DNA from: Paramacrobiotus metropolitanus
Taxonomy: Eukaryota > Tardigrada > Eutardigrada > Parachela > Macrobiotidae
Assembly: GCF_019649055.1 (NCBI RefSeq)
Contig: NW_026570223.1
Span: forward strand, 1,922,001 to 1,986,000
Direction of reading: 5' to 3'
DNA length: 64,000 bases
The position numbers and the translations under genes were made by a program. The notes below the pieces were generated by a model, which saw only the letters and a list, made by a program, of their open reading frames with translations, did not search any database and was not told the origin of the DNA. Shown piece after piece: positions 27,201 through 38,100 of this stretch. Positions within the stretch are counted from its first letter, which is position 1, and each line of letters starts with the position of its first letter.

Positions 27201-30200
27201 TACATAATTACTGTATTATTCTGTTCAATCACTATTTTTTAAATGTTTGCCTTACCAGGGCACATTTTCCGGGTCCAAATTCAGAAAAATCTGATCTTTG
27301 GCAGGAACATAGTATACCATCGTAGTGTATAAAAAAAAGTAATTTCAGCTGCTGACACTCAAAGGGCGTGGCCAAACAAAATTAATTAGTAAGTAATAGT
27401 CCATACTATTGCACTGCACTAGTGTAGTACTCAAACAGCTGTTTGTATCAGTGTAATAATAAGTAATAAATCAGGAACTCATCTTCTGCCGAATGACAGT
27501 GTACGACTACAGCACGCTTAAAAAATAATGAACTTTAATATTTAACAAGTTTCGGGAGCACACTGCACACAGTGAGGAAATTAGCAAAATCCAGAATCCA
27601 AATACAGTGACAGTATGAGGTACGTACTGTTGCACTACCGCAAAGAATCGCAGCCACAGAATGGTTTTTCTACTGTGTCGTCTTAACGTTCGCACATGAA
27701 ATTTTCCATTAACCATAATGTGGCAAAATGTAACGTTTCTGCAAGAGGTGAAACTTTCCTGATATGCTTATTTTATAAAAATGCTACGTTTCTGCAAGAG
27801 GTGAAACTTTCCTGATATGCTTATTTTATAAAAAGCCTGTGCGGGTATTGCGCTAGTGCATTGTAGGAGCATGCAGTATTACTCACTTATTAATTTTGTT
27901 TGGCCCCGCCCTTTGGGTGTCAGCAGCTGAAATTATTTTTTTTAATATACTACGATGGTATACTATGTTTCTGCCAAAGATCAGATTTTTCTGAATTTGG
28001 ACCCGGAAAATGTGCCCTGGTTAGTTTAAAAAAGTTTTGAAGACTTGAGTACTTCACTTTTACATTATTCAAATACGCACTCTAAAGTGTGGTAATTTAT
28101 TTATGTAAAATGTTAACATTGTTTTATTCGGATCCAGGTGAACATCGTAACCAGCCATTTCTACGACTCAGTTATCTATTATGGATCACTCATTCGTGAT
28201 GCGGTTAATGCCGGGAATGATTACCGTGTCACCGAAAACCTTATTGCACTGTATCAGGATGGAAATTATTCCTTCCAGAGCCCGGTGAACGATCTGGTCC
28301 ATATTAACCAAATCGGCGACCGGCAAAGTGCCTACAAAATCCAAACTTACGATTACCTACGTGGTGACTTTGATGTAAATTATATTAATTTTGTATTGCA
28401 ACTTTCCAATAAAATCTATTTAGTTTTTTTAAATATCGGCTTCGATTTATGCAAATTACAAATATACGGTAAGTGTAAATTTCTTCTGGAATCTTTTTCC
28501 CAAAACTATTCTTTCAAATTTTAATTCTTAGAATTCGTAGTCTAGATTCATAAATCTTATTATTGTTTATTTTTTTTTATTTATGTGTTTGTAACACGAT
28601 TTTGCATTAATTATAAGAAAAATTTTTACGGTTGAAATATATTTTTGCAAAATAGGATTTTGTGACGGTCACACCCAACTTTGACTTCGTTATCCGCGGT
28701 GAGATTTTCTGGCCCTCGGGCAACGCATCCCTCCCGGACAACACCCCAACATGCGGCTTCAAGGGCAATAATCCAGCCTGCATCAAGCGTAAGTGTCCAA
28801 CACTATAATATGACGAATAATTACCATACTTTCACTCCGTTTTATGACAAGTACCACTTTGCATGACCTTTTTGCAGCCGTACCCCCCGCTACTATCGCC
28901 GTTAGTGTGGTGATTCCTCTGGCTGTCATTCTCGCGGGAGTGATTGTGGGAATTGTCCGCTTTCGCAAGTGGGTACTTGTGATACCGTCGCAATAACATA
29001 CATACACGTATTGATTGATTGTTTTAAATATTGCCGGCGATAATTATCGGCTTCACCGGTCATAGTGCGAAAAACAGTACAGATGGATTATTGATTAGAA
29101 AAATATGCGCTGCTTAATGGACGCGGAATTGTTGTTGCTCGATGACCTTCCGGGCTGTAGCGGCTGTGTTCTCTATAGATATGTGGAACGGAATTCCGAT
29201 CCATTCTGGTGGCGGATATTTGTTACGGAGCTGTCGATTCAGGGAAATACGACCAAGTCTATGGCCGGAAGTCAGGTGGCCTCCACAATCAAAAGCCACG
29301 TATCCATGGTAAGTCGCCATTGCGTCATGTGTGAACGTGGATTAAAACTTGTGAATGCATGAATATTGCATGCTCAAGTCAGCACCGCATTCCAGAATAA
29401 AAAATGAATCCTCCTTCCTCAAAATTTATTTTCACATTAAAATACGGTGCTGGCGCAGTGAACGAAATCTGATGTTAACAAATTATGATGGCATTTGCGT
29501 CTCTTCTGCTGCTGCCGGCCGACAGTGCGTTTGTAGACGTCTGTTATAATTAGAAACCGTTAACGTCTGGAGCTGTTGTAGTGCGTTGGCACCTTGGCGA
29601 ATCACTCGATCCCCTCAAAATTCGTTACTGTACTGAAAACTTTAGACTTGTCTGAACAAAATAAACTAGTACTACTCGTAGATTCTCTCAAATGTAAGTT
29701 TGATTTACCAATATTTTTAGAAAAATTGTCGGCATTAAGTACGAAGTTTGATATGTATCGGATGAAAGTAGACACTTAGCCACCGAACTGTGGTACGCTG
29801 ATACTCGATAGTATGTACTACTACCGAAATTAAGAATTTATTTCGTAAGTAACACAATTAATACATACAATAGATATATAGAATACTGATACATAATAAA
29901 TATAATATATTTATTTCTCGATATATGCTTATGTATATTTCTAATATACGTATTTTCTGATGTACTGAATAATTTTTATATTGCCGTAGGTGGACAAGCA
30001 ATCGGTGAAACAGGATGACGACGCGACGACATATGTCAAAGCCGTATCAACACCTGGAGCACCCATTCGTGCTATTTACAACGGAAATGTCGTCCAGCTG
30101 AAACAGCTGCCGGAACCGCGGCTAAGAGTTACTCCCGTTCTAGGCAAAAGCCTCCATTTGGTAATTCACGTTTGGTGAAAATACAGCAGCATTCTTTTTT

Positions 30201-33200
30201 CTGTCTCCTTTAAAGGACAATTATATATCATTAAAAGCTTTATTATCCAAAGCACTGACTGATAAAATTTTGCTGATATCACATCATAATTTAAAAAAAA
30301 AATAAATCTGAAGTCGAACAAATATAAGTTAGAATTAACATGCCAAAAAATTAAGTCATGTACGTAATTGAAATAGCTGGTGCACAATCTCGAGCAGCAG
30401 TATTACTGTAAATTATTAATCGTTTTAATGACTGCACTGACCGATTAAATAGATTAAACGGATCCAGCATCAAAATGTGCAGAAATTTTCCGGAATTGCG
30501 GTTAATGATGACAACCACTGCGAATTCATAGTGGGGGAAATGTGTTCCAAAGGGTCGCTGACGTTCCTCTTACAAGAGAATCATATGAATCTCGACTGGG
30601 AATTTAAAGCTGCCTTGTTTAAAGATCTAACAGCGGTAAGTCGCGTTGTTCGAAAAAACAAGCAATGAGAGGAAATGTATAGTAACTAACAGGGACAAGT
30701 ACCGTATTTATTTAAAAAACCTATCAGTACTACTGTATTACTCCAGTAAAATAACTTGAGATCGAGGGCTAATGTACATTGTACACATCATTGTGACATC
30801 AACGATCGTTTAATTCATCGTATTCTTAGTACGGTATTCAAAATTAATGTAATGCCACTAGGGCGGTTATAACGCTAAACTGAATACGCAACAGAATATT
30901 GGAAAACTTATTTATTTATAAGATATATTTCATAATAATTCTTAATTCCACTATAAAATGAATGTTTACATACTGTTGCTTACTAGCCTATTTGTTTTTT
31001 AATAATCTTCTGACATTTTCTTCCAACAGGGCATGAATTACCTGCATTCCAGCAGCCTGGTATCCGTGGGCAATTTAACCTCGCATACCTGTCTGGTGGA
31101 TAGTAATTTTGTCCTGAAGATATCCGAATACGGCATGTACTACTTCCGCCAGGAAGAGGATCTGGCGCCGGTGACCGAGCACGATCGGGAGGGCCGCGAT
31201 TACGAAACGCTCCTCTGGCGTGCACCAGAACTCATGCGCCGCCACATGCCACCGGAAGGGACACCGGTAAGCGGAAACAGCTCCCCAATATTGACAGACC
31301 GGGGTCAGATTTCACAATCTGAAGGTCAATGTTACTATGTAATAGACAAATACAAAAAAATAATGCTGTATTTTTTGTTTTTGCAGAAAGGTACAAACAT
31401 CTCGTAAAAGGAATCGGCATGCATAGCAAAAGAGGATAGCAAAATTTTACATCAAAATTCATACTTTTCAGACGAGAAATATATGTCGTTCATTAACGGG
31501 TTATGTAATTGTTGTAGGTGATGTATATAGTTATTCCATAATTGTCCAACAAATATTGCTCAGAGCACCGCCGTTCCGGAATGGATTTCATGATCCCGGT
31601 TTGACCACGTTGCTGGACAGAGAAATTATTATGGAGGTTAGTAACTTAGTAGTACACATAAGAGGCATTTACTCAGTCGATTTTATATCAATTAATAATC
31701 ACTACATGGCCGGATTTCGCAAGTCCTTAGTGGGTATTCAGGCTGCCCGCGAAAATGTTTGCGAATGCGCGCTGTTCACAACTTTTTTTGAATACTGTTT
31801 GGCATTCTGTGGCCAGGTGGCCACATCCCTTAATTGCATGCAGGATATACGTAATAAGAGAATCGTAGTTCGGTGACGTTGGCACTAATCAACTTGCATC
31901 AACTTGCTTTGTCCATGAAAGCGGAGGCCGCCGCATATCAACAAGCAAATAGAAGAGAATAAATTTTTCTAAAAAAATTAGCTTTAGTATCGTAACTTAC
32001 TCGCACATTACCAATCGTATAGATTAAACGCGGTACCGTGCCTCCCTTGCGACCACGCATCCCGCTGACAGCCTGTCCGGCGCATTTCCGTGACCTTTTA
32101 GAGCAGTGCTGGGATGAAAATCCACTGTTGCGCCCGGCGTTCCAGCGCATCCGAGAAGTCCTGACCAAACTGCTTGGACGAGCGGGCGATAATATTGTTG
32201 ATTACCTGATCCGCACCATGGAGAAATACGCGTCCAAACTGGAGGCGGAGGCCGAGGAAAAAATGCGTCAGTTTATGGAAGAGAAACGCCGATCGGAAGA
32301 TATCCTCAGCCAAATATTGCCCAAGTGAGAAGAAGTTTGAATGTATCGTTAGTGAGGAAAATTTGTCAAGTTGTCTGTTGTGCGGAAACGGCAAACCATT
32401 CAAGGCTGCTCCTCATATTTATATGTATTTATATATAAATATTATCACCACTACGCATAGTACAAATGGCGATTATTGTGAGCTTCGTAGTGGAATGGAT
32501 TGCAGAGCCGGATTAACCCACGGGAGTTTATAACAGAGCGTTACAAAATTTCGTTTACTAAATTTCGTTTACAAAATTTCGTTTCGTTTTGCGTTACAAA
32601 ATTGGTTTCGTTTTTTTTTGTTAAACGCAGAAATTAAGGAAATTTATTTTTGGTCAGATTTTTGTAGTCGTTATTTTCCGCTATAGATCCGTAGCGGAAA
32701 TAATTATTATTTATCTGTATATACAAATTGTGTACTGTCTGCGTTAAATGTAAAAAACTTCAACGGATTGTAAGTAAAGCAGGTCGAAGCATCTGCTGTT
32801 GGTTGTCATTAAATCATTAGATTGAGTACTTAATTAGGTGTTTTTTTACTGTATGTGATGCAGATCAATTGCTGAACGGTTAACCAAAGGTCAAACAGTG
32901 ATCCCGGAAACGTACGGCAGCACAACGGTGTATTTCAGTGATGTGGACGGTTATTCAGAGCTGACCACTGAAGCCACCACACCTCTGGATGTTGTCCAGA
33001 TTCTCAACACCTTGTATACTGTCAGCGACACGATTATCGAGAAATTTGATGTGTACAAAGTGGAAACGGTACAGTATGCATGCAGTGCATTTTGCCGAAA
33101 AATATGATCTTGCTGTCATTATGCAGGTGCAATGTTTTTTCAGGTTAAAGACTCCTATTTGGTGAGTGTAGAATCTAAGCATTAGTAATGCTTGATATCG

Positions 33201-34557
33201 CAGCATATTATGCCTTCAAATGTTAAGGATGTTTGAAAAATGGAAGCATGGAATACTGTGTTGCTTTACGAAATTACAGCGTATAGATAATTTATCATTG
33301 TACAGACATCTGTGAATACTGTAGGGATCGTGATACTAAATGTTAAACAGAAAACGCTGCGTAGTTGAACGCTTCCTCAAGATACCAGTAATTTTAAAAT
33401 TCTCGGATATGTTTTTAATTTGTAATGTTTGTATGTTTGTAATGTTCAGTAATTGTGTAATTTGCAGGTTATAAGTGGGCTTCCAGTACGCAACGGCATA
33501 AACCATGCTTCTGAAGTGTCTTCCTTGGCTCTGACCCTACGCCGTGAAATAAATTCCCTAAAAATATCGGGTTTAAGTTTTCAGACTAAGCGAAAACTCC
33601 TTTTGCGTGTTGGCCTACATTCAGGTACGGCATACACATGCTCGATGCCTGCTCGACGTTTATTCAATTTAAATTAACAAATATTAGTAGGATTATGCTT
33701 AGTGCTTTTAATATAAAGAGATCGATAGTAGAATTTTCGTGTAATACCTGCGCTATGTTCCGTTTTGGTGTTGCTGATTAGCATGGCGAGCTTGATTTGA
33801 TAAACTGCATCGAACAGCCAATCTGTTGAAATTCAACGGATTACGAACAGCTGCAAAAAAAAAATTGCAAAATTGCTGCGGTTTTGCAAATAAAATAGCA
33901 CCAAATTTAAGCAGCAATATAAAACAGCCAATAATACAGTTAAACCGCCGATGCTTTATCATATTGTGCTTACAGGTCCCTGTGTAGCGGCAGTGATCGG
34001 ATTAAAAATGCCAAGATATTGCTTGTATGTATGCATTCTATAATGTACGCATAATGCGCAACACCGGCCAAAAAATTTATTAATCTGGGACTTTTATTTT
34101 TGAAGATTCGGAGATACAGTGAACACCGCCAGCCGAATGGAGTCCCACGGGGAACGTATGTACCATACTAACAGACCATACTATATATACTAACAGACCA
34201 TACTACCATACCATTTTCTAGTTGAAGGACAACGTAGTCCTTCAACTACTTAGAAAATGGTATGGTAGTATGGTTTGAAAATGCTACTCGTATAAGTTAC
34301 GTATACGTAACTTATACGAGTAGCATTTTCAAACCAGTCTGTGTGTGTTACTTATGTTAAGCTTTTATAAACGTTTATTAGAATTTTAACTAACCATCTG
34401 TTTTTAAAATGCAGCTGGAAAAATTCAGATGAGCATATCGACAAAAGAGTTACTGGACCAAATTGGCGGCTACATTGTGGTAAGCCGGGGCGTCATTACC
34501 GTCAAAGGCAAAGGTCCTATGGAGACATTCTGGCTGGCTGGACGCGATCGGGAATAA
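24271..34557 (+). CDS. Receptor guanylate cyclase 2, 23 exons, 1067 aa
   Basis: Exons: 24271-24568, 25373-25444, 25780-26085, 26154-26197, 26273-26311, 26621-26698, 26777-26914, 28138-28374, 28656-28788, 28878-28968, 29179-29308, 29990-30160, 30453-30635, 31030-31266, 31387-31390, 31518-31636, 32023-32324, 32864-33068, 33144-33161, 33468-33624, 33976-34024, 34106-34155, 34415-34557. Same architecture as the upstream paralogue: short signal peptide, ligand domain, membrane helix (about 451-476), kinase-homology domain, signalling helix and cyclase. The guanine-selecting Glu (KVET) and Cys (YCLFGDTVNTASRMES) and both metal Asp remain; DIVG is DVDG here too. The kinase Lys is kept (VVQLKQL) but the DYG Asp is Glu (SEYGM). 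It differs by an extra intron isolating the 18-nt exon VKDSYL and by lacking the last intron of the paralogue. Start: ATG 24271 aligns best with the paralogue; 24184 would add 29 residues. Confidence 0.92.
26346..26570. repeat. Imperfect tandem duplication in guanylate cyclase 2 intron 5
   Basis: A unit of about 114 bp is repeated with mismatches; both copies carry GGAATGGCAAATAAATT or a one-base variant and end in a pyrimidine tract with AG (TTTTACAG, TTTCCAG). The copies therefore duplicate acceptor-like sequence ahead of the real acceptor at 26620. No coding role is evident. Confidence 0.7.
27255..28020. mobile_element. Non-autonomous DNA transposon with about 145-bp inverted repeats in guanylate cyclase 2 intron 7
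   Basis: Both ends read CCAGGGCACATTTTCCGGGT inward; the first 50 bp are identical and similarity continues for about 145 bp. Each end is flanked by TTA (27252-27254 and 28021-28023), a possible 3-bp target duplication as made by PIF/Harbinger elements. The interior has no transposase and contains a 53-bp tandem duplication starting at 27733 and 27786. It lies wholly inside an intron. Confidence 0.85.
27733..27838. repeat. 53-bp tandem duplication inside the TTA-flanked element
   Basis: Two head-to-tail copies start with ACGTTTCTGCAAGAGGTGAA at 27733 and 27786 and are nearly identical. They lie in the loop part of the foldback transposon. Confidence 0.9.
31387..31390 (+). other. 4-nt micro-exon AAAG of guanylate cyclase 2
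   Basis: AAAG sits between TTTTTGCAG and GTACAA. Joining ...GGG ACA CCG + AAAG + GTGATG gives GTPKGDVYSYSI, the conserved kinase-homology segment, and restores phase. The flanking introns are 120 and 127 nt. Same position and same four bases as in the upstream paralogue. Confidence 0.88.
33144..33161 (+). other. 18-nt exon VKDSYL carrying a catalytic Asp, guanylate cyclase 2
   Basis: GTTAAAGACTCCTATTTG lies between TTTTTTCAG and GTGAGT. It encodes VKDSYL, the counterpart of IGDAYM, with the second metal-binding Asp of the cyclase site. In the paralogue the same residues are continuous with the previous exon (19800-20022). Its 18-nt length means skipping would keep the frame but remove the Asp. 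Confidence 0.85.
34197..34336. repeat. Two adjacent hairpins, one a 66-bp perfect palindrome, in guanylate cyclase 2 intron 22
   Basis: First hairpin 34197-34274: arms beginning ACCATACTACCATACC pair over about 34 bp with a 4-nt bulge and a loop of about 6 nt. Second 34271-34336: a perfect 66-bp palindrome with no loop, centred on GTTACGTATACGTAAC. They share four bases and together fill much of the 259-nt intron. Confidence 0.92.
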
Positions 34558-35108
34558 TATTTGCGATACGCATTCGGTTGTCTTTTTTAAATTGGCCTCA
34601 AATTAAAGGCTAGTTAAATTTGTTCTTGTTAAATATTGCATTGTTTCTCAGCTCCGTTCCTCTTGATATACATATTTTTGTCAGATTGGTAGTTAATAGT
34701 TATACTGCATTCTGCCGGCACTGAACGCTGTGATGCGAAGTTGTATAAATTTTTGCTATGTTTGAATGGTCATATTTATGAGAAAACAGACAGTTCACAC
34801 AGATAGAGAAATATTGTATCGGAATTTAAGAAACCGTTTCGAAATGCAGTAGAAGTATGCTTTTTGTTAGTCAAACATTTCTCATCGCACATTTCAATTT
34901 AAACTTTAACACGATAAAACTTTAAAAGATTTTGGAGATAAAGAGTACTTTGTACTAAAATAACTACCAAGCACTGTCAGTCGCAGACTGAATGAGGCAC
35001 GGTTTGGAATATCAAATAATTAAAACCATAAAACTTTAAACCATGAAACATGAAAACGCTCTGCAAGAGCAAAATTAGCACCATCACCCCTTGGGAAAGG
35101 GATGACAA
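34558..35108. other. Convergent 3' region between guanylate cyclase 2 (+) and SLC12 (-)
   Basis: This 551-bp stretch holds both 3' UTRs. An ATTAAA near 34600 could serve the cyclase. I see no AATAAA for the cotransporter on the minus strand and nothing coding. Confidence 0.45.
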
Positions 35109-38100
35109 TCAGCAGTAGTAGGTCAGGACGTTCTCCTGGTTGCCGCGAATCAGCAGTGTTGGCGGCAGACCGGAGGTCATCATATCCAGAATGGCCAAGT
35201 ACAGGGTAGCCGCGCGGTTCTGTTTGGGCAGCGGCATGGTCAACACGTTCAGCACAGATTCCGATGAGTGTTCCCGCAACAACTCATGCAACCTGAAAAT
35301 GCAATTCATCCAGTTAAATCTCTGACAGAGAAACCCAGGCAGTTGTAGCCACCGAAAAAATGAAGTTGGAAAGTACCGCGTCGAGTGCGAAAAGTTATTA
35401 CGCAAACGAAAGTATGCTCCTGTCTCGAACATGGAAAGAAATGGTTTTTGAATTTTCCTACGGTACCTGATGCTGCGTATGGTCCTCTTGCCATACTCGA
35501 GCATGTCCGATTCCATAATGGTGGCTGGGCCAGGAGCGCGCGCTCGGGCACTCATGTTCTCGTATTTGTACTTGAAAATCAATTTGTTAAAATCATCCAA
35601 GCTGAAACCACACAGCACCGTCAGCTTGACCACTCAAAATATTGCATTTAATAAGTACATGCTGCGGATTTAAGATTAGTGCACATAAAAGCAGATTATA
35701 GGAAAGAATGCTGTTCGATAAAAAAATAAATCTACAATGAGGACTTGTAGAATAAACTGAGCCCAACATCGAAAAGCGCTATAGGAAACAGCGAGATCAG
35801 TTTAGCCTAAAAAATCAGCAGTCACCTTTCTTGTGAAGGTTGTGTGTCGATATCAATAGCCACCACATCCACTACGGCAATCCGGAATTTTTCCAGCAAC
35901 TGCAGCATGTTGTATCGAGCACTGTCGGCGTTGTCATCCGGTCCAATCAGGCAGAACACTTTCAATTTGCATCCTGACCACGGGCTTTTTTGTGTCATCA
36001 AATACGGAACCAGCAACGTCAAGCCTAAAAAAATGCGCAAATGCAGTATTATTCTTCCCTCACGATACTTTTATAACGGCAATTATACAGATTCACTAAA
36101 AACGTTGATAATCACTCAACCGCCGTCATACTACGATAGTCACTATGCTCTGAAATATCGCACACAAAATACGGGAACGAGTTGTTTGAAACACACCTCC
36201 ATCGTCATACAGCCACCAGACATGGATTTCCCCTACAATTTTCTTCTTCTTTCCGGGCTCCAGTTTTTCGGCCAGTTCCACTCTGGCTTTGAGAATTGGA
36301 TCATCAGTTGGTTTCACTTCCAGAGGAATAGCCTGAATTTTATCCGGTTCGGTATCATCACTTCCATCCGCTATTTTAAAGAAAGGACTGCCATTACAAA
36401 TATGTACATAATGGTAATTCGATAGGAATAATACAAATAGAAAAGAAAGAAAAAAAGAAGAAAGGAATAGTTAGAAATAATTATTTCTAACAAAATCATT
36501 CATTAATCGAATTAAATTTTTGACACCGAAAATAAACCGGTGCTTAGAATAAAATAAACATACAAGTACCACAAACAAAGAACCAAACACAACAAATTTT
36601 ACAACAACATTTTACAATAAAACAAACAATAAAGTTTTTATTTGACACAACGCAAAAGGTTTGAATGCCGCTTATGCCACATAATGATAAGTAGAGGAAA
36701 ATATTAAACTCCCGTACTGGAAGACGCCGAAATGTTGTTGTCATTGACCAGCTGCTCAAAATTGACTACATCGCTTATGTCGAATCCATCACGGGCGTAG
36801 CTGAAAATTCGACAGTTATTAAAAAATAATCCGGTGCACGTGGTAGGGCAAAAAGTTCTTATATTAGCCTACAAAAGAATGACTCCGCGCCGTGAATCAA
36901 AAGCATAATGGATGACGTTGATGTATTCTTCCATGGAGTCTTCATTCCAGTTCGTCCAATTGCGGTGGTATCCCATCATCACAATATTCGGTCGCAATTT
37001 GCCCAATCCCGATGTCTGGATCAGTGCGCGAGTGCCCTCCTCAGTATCTGCCGCCGCATAGATTTCGTAGAAGGCGCGAATTTTCCGCCGGAAAAACCAC
37101 TTGTAAGTTTCTTGTTCCAGTGTGGAACGATCGGCGATCGGTTCATGCTACATAAAAAGCAAAAGCATAATTTCTTCTTAGCTTACAAAACCAATGCACT
37201 ACGATTTACGCTTAGACCTATCCGCTGTTCAGCCTGCAAGGAAAGGAGGCAACTACAGACGCATCAACCGTAACTCCGTGCGAGTTAGTCACTAACTCGC
37301 AACTGTAGAAGTACTCGTACTCGTACTTCTATGCCAAAGTAAAGCAGTAGAAACAGTTAATTTGCGTTTGTTACATCTGCGTTACATTTGAGTCACATTT
37401 GAGTAATTTATTACATTCGAATTTGAGTTCATTAACGCTACCGAAATGTATGATAATTACGTTTTAGCCATCAGTACTGTACTCTTCATTCCCTGAACCA
37501 GCTTCTCGGAGTGTTCTAGACGTAATGTAATATCGCTATCAATCCTTACCACCATGACGTGACCGCAAACCAGCAGTCCGGTGCCGCGTGTAATGGCGTT
37601 GGCCATGTAGACCAGCGCCGGTCGGACGCATGGCAGACCGGTGAGGACTAGGATCTGTGGACGATAGGTTTTGACGTGCTCCGGTGTTTTTTGCAGCTTA
37701 TACGTGTCCGTCAGGGCGGCACGGTAGATGTTAGCTTGACCGGAGGTTCCCCAGTTCACTTGTGGTTTTTTGTAAAACACGAAGAGATACACCAGACCTA
37801 AACAACAATCGACACAAACACATGCAGCTAAAGTCCAAACGAACAGCTACGAGTAGGCTTCCAACTTCGCTTGTACAGTCTGGCTACGCCAAGTTCGGAC
37901 AAGTAAAAAAATTCTCCACTGAAGCCACTTTAAAATTTTTTTAATTCTTGGATGATATTAATTTTATTGGTTTGTTAATTATTGTATTACACTTTAAGGC
38001 AGATTTACCAACAGCTCCAAGAGCGATAATTGCTGATTTCCAGTCCAGTGCGAACATAAATCCGAAACAGACGATAGCTGTGGCTAAACTTAGCCACATA

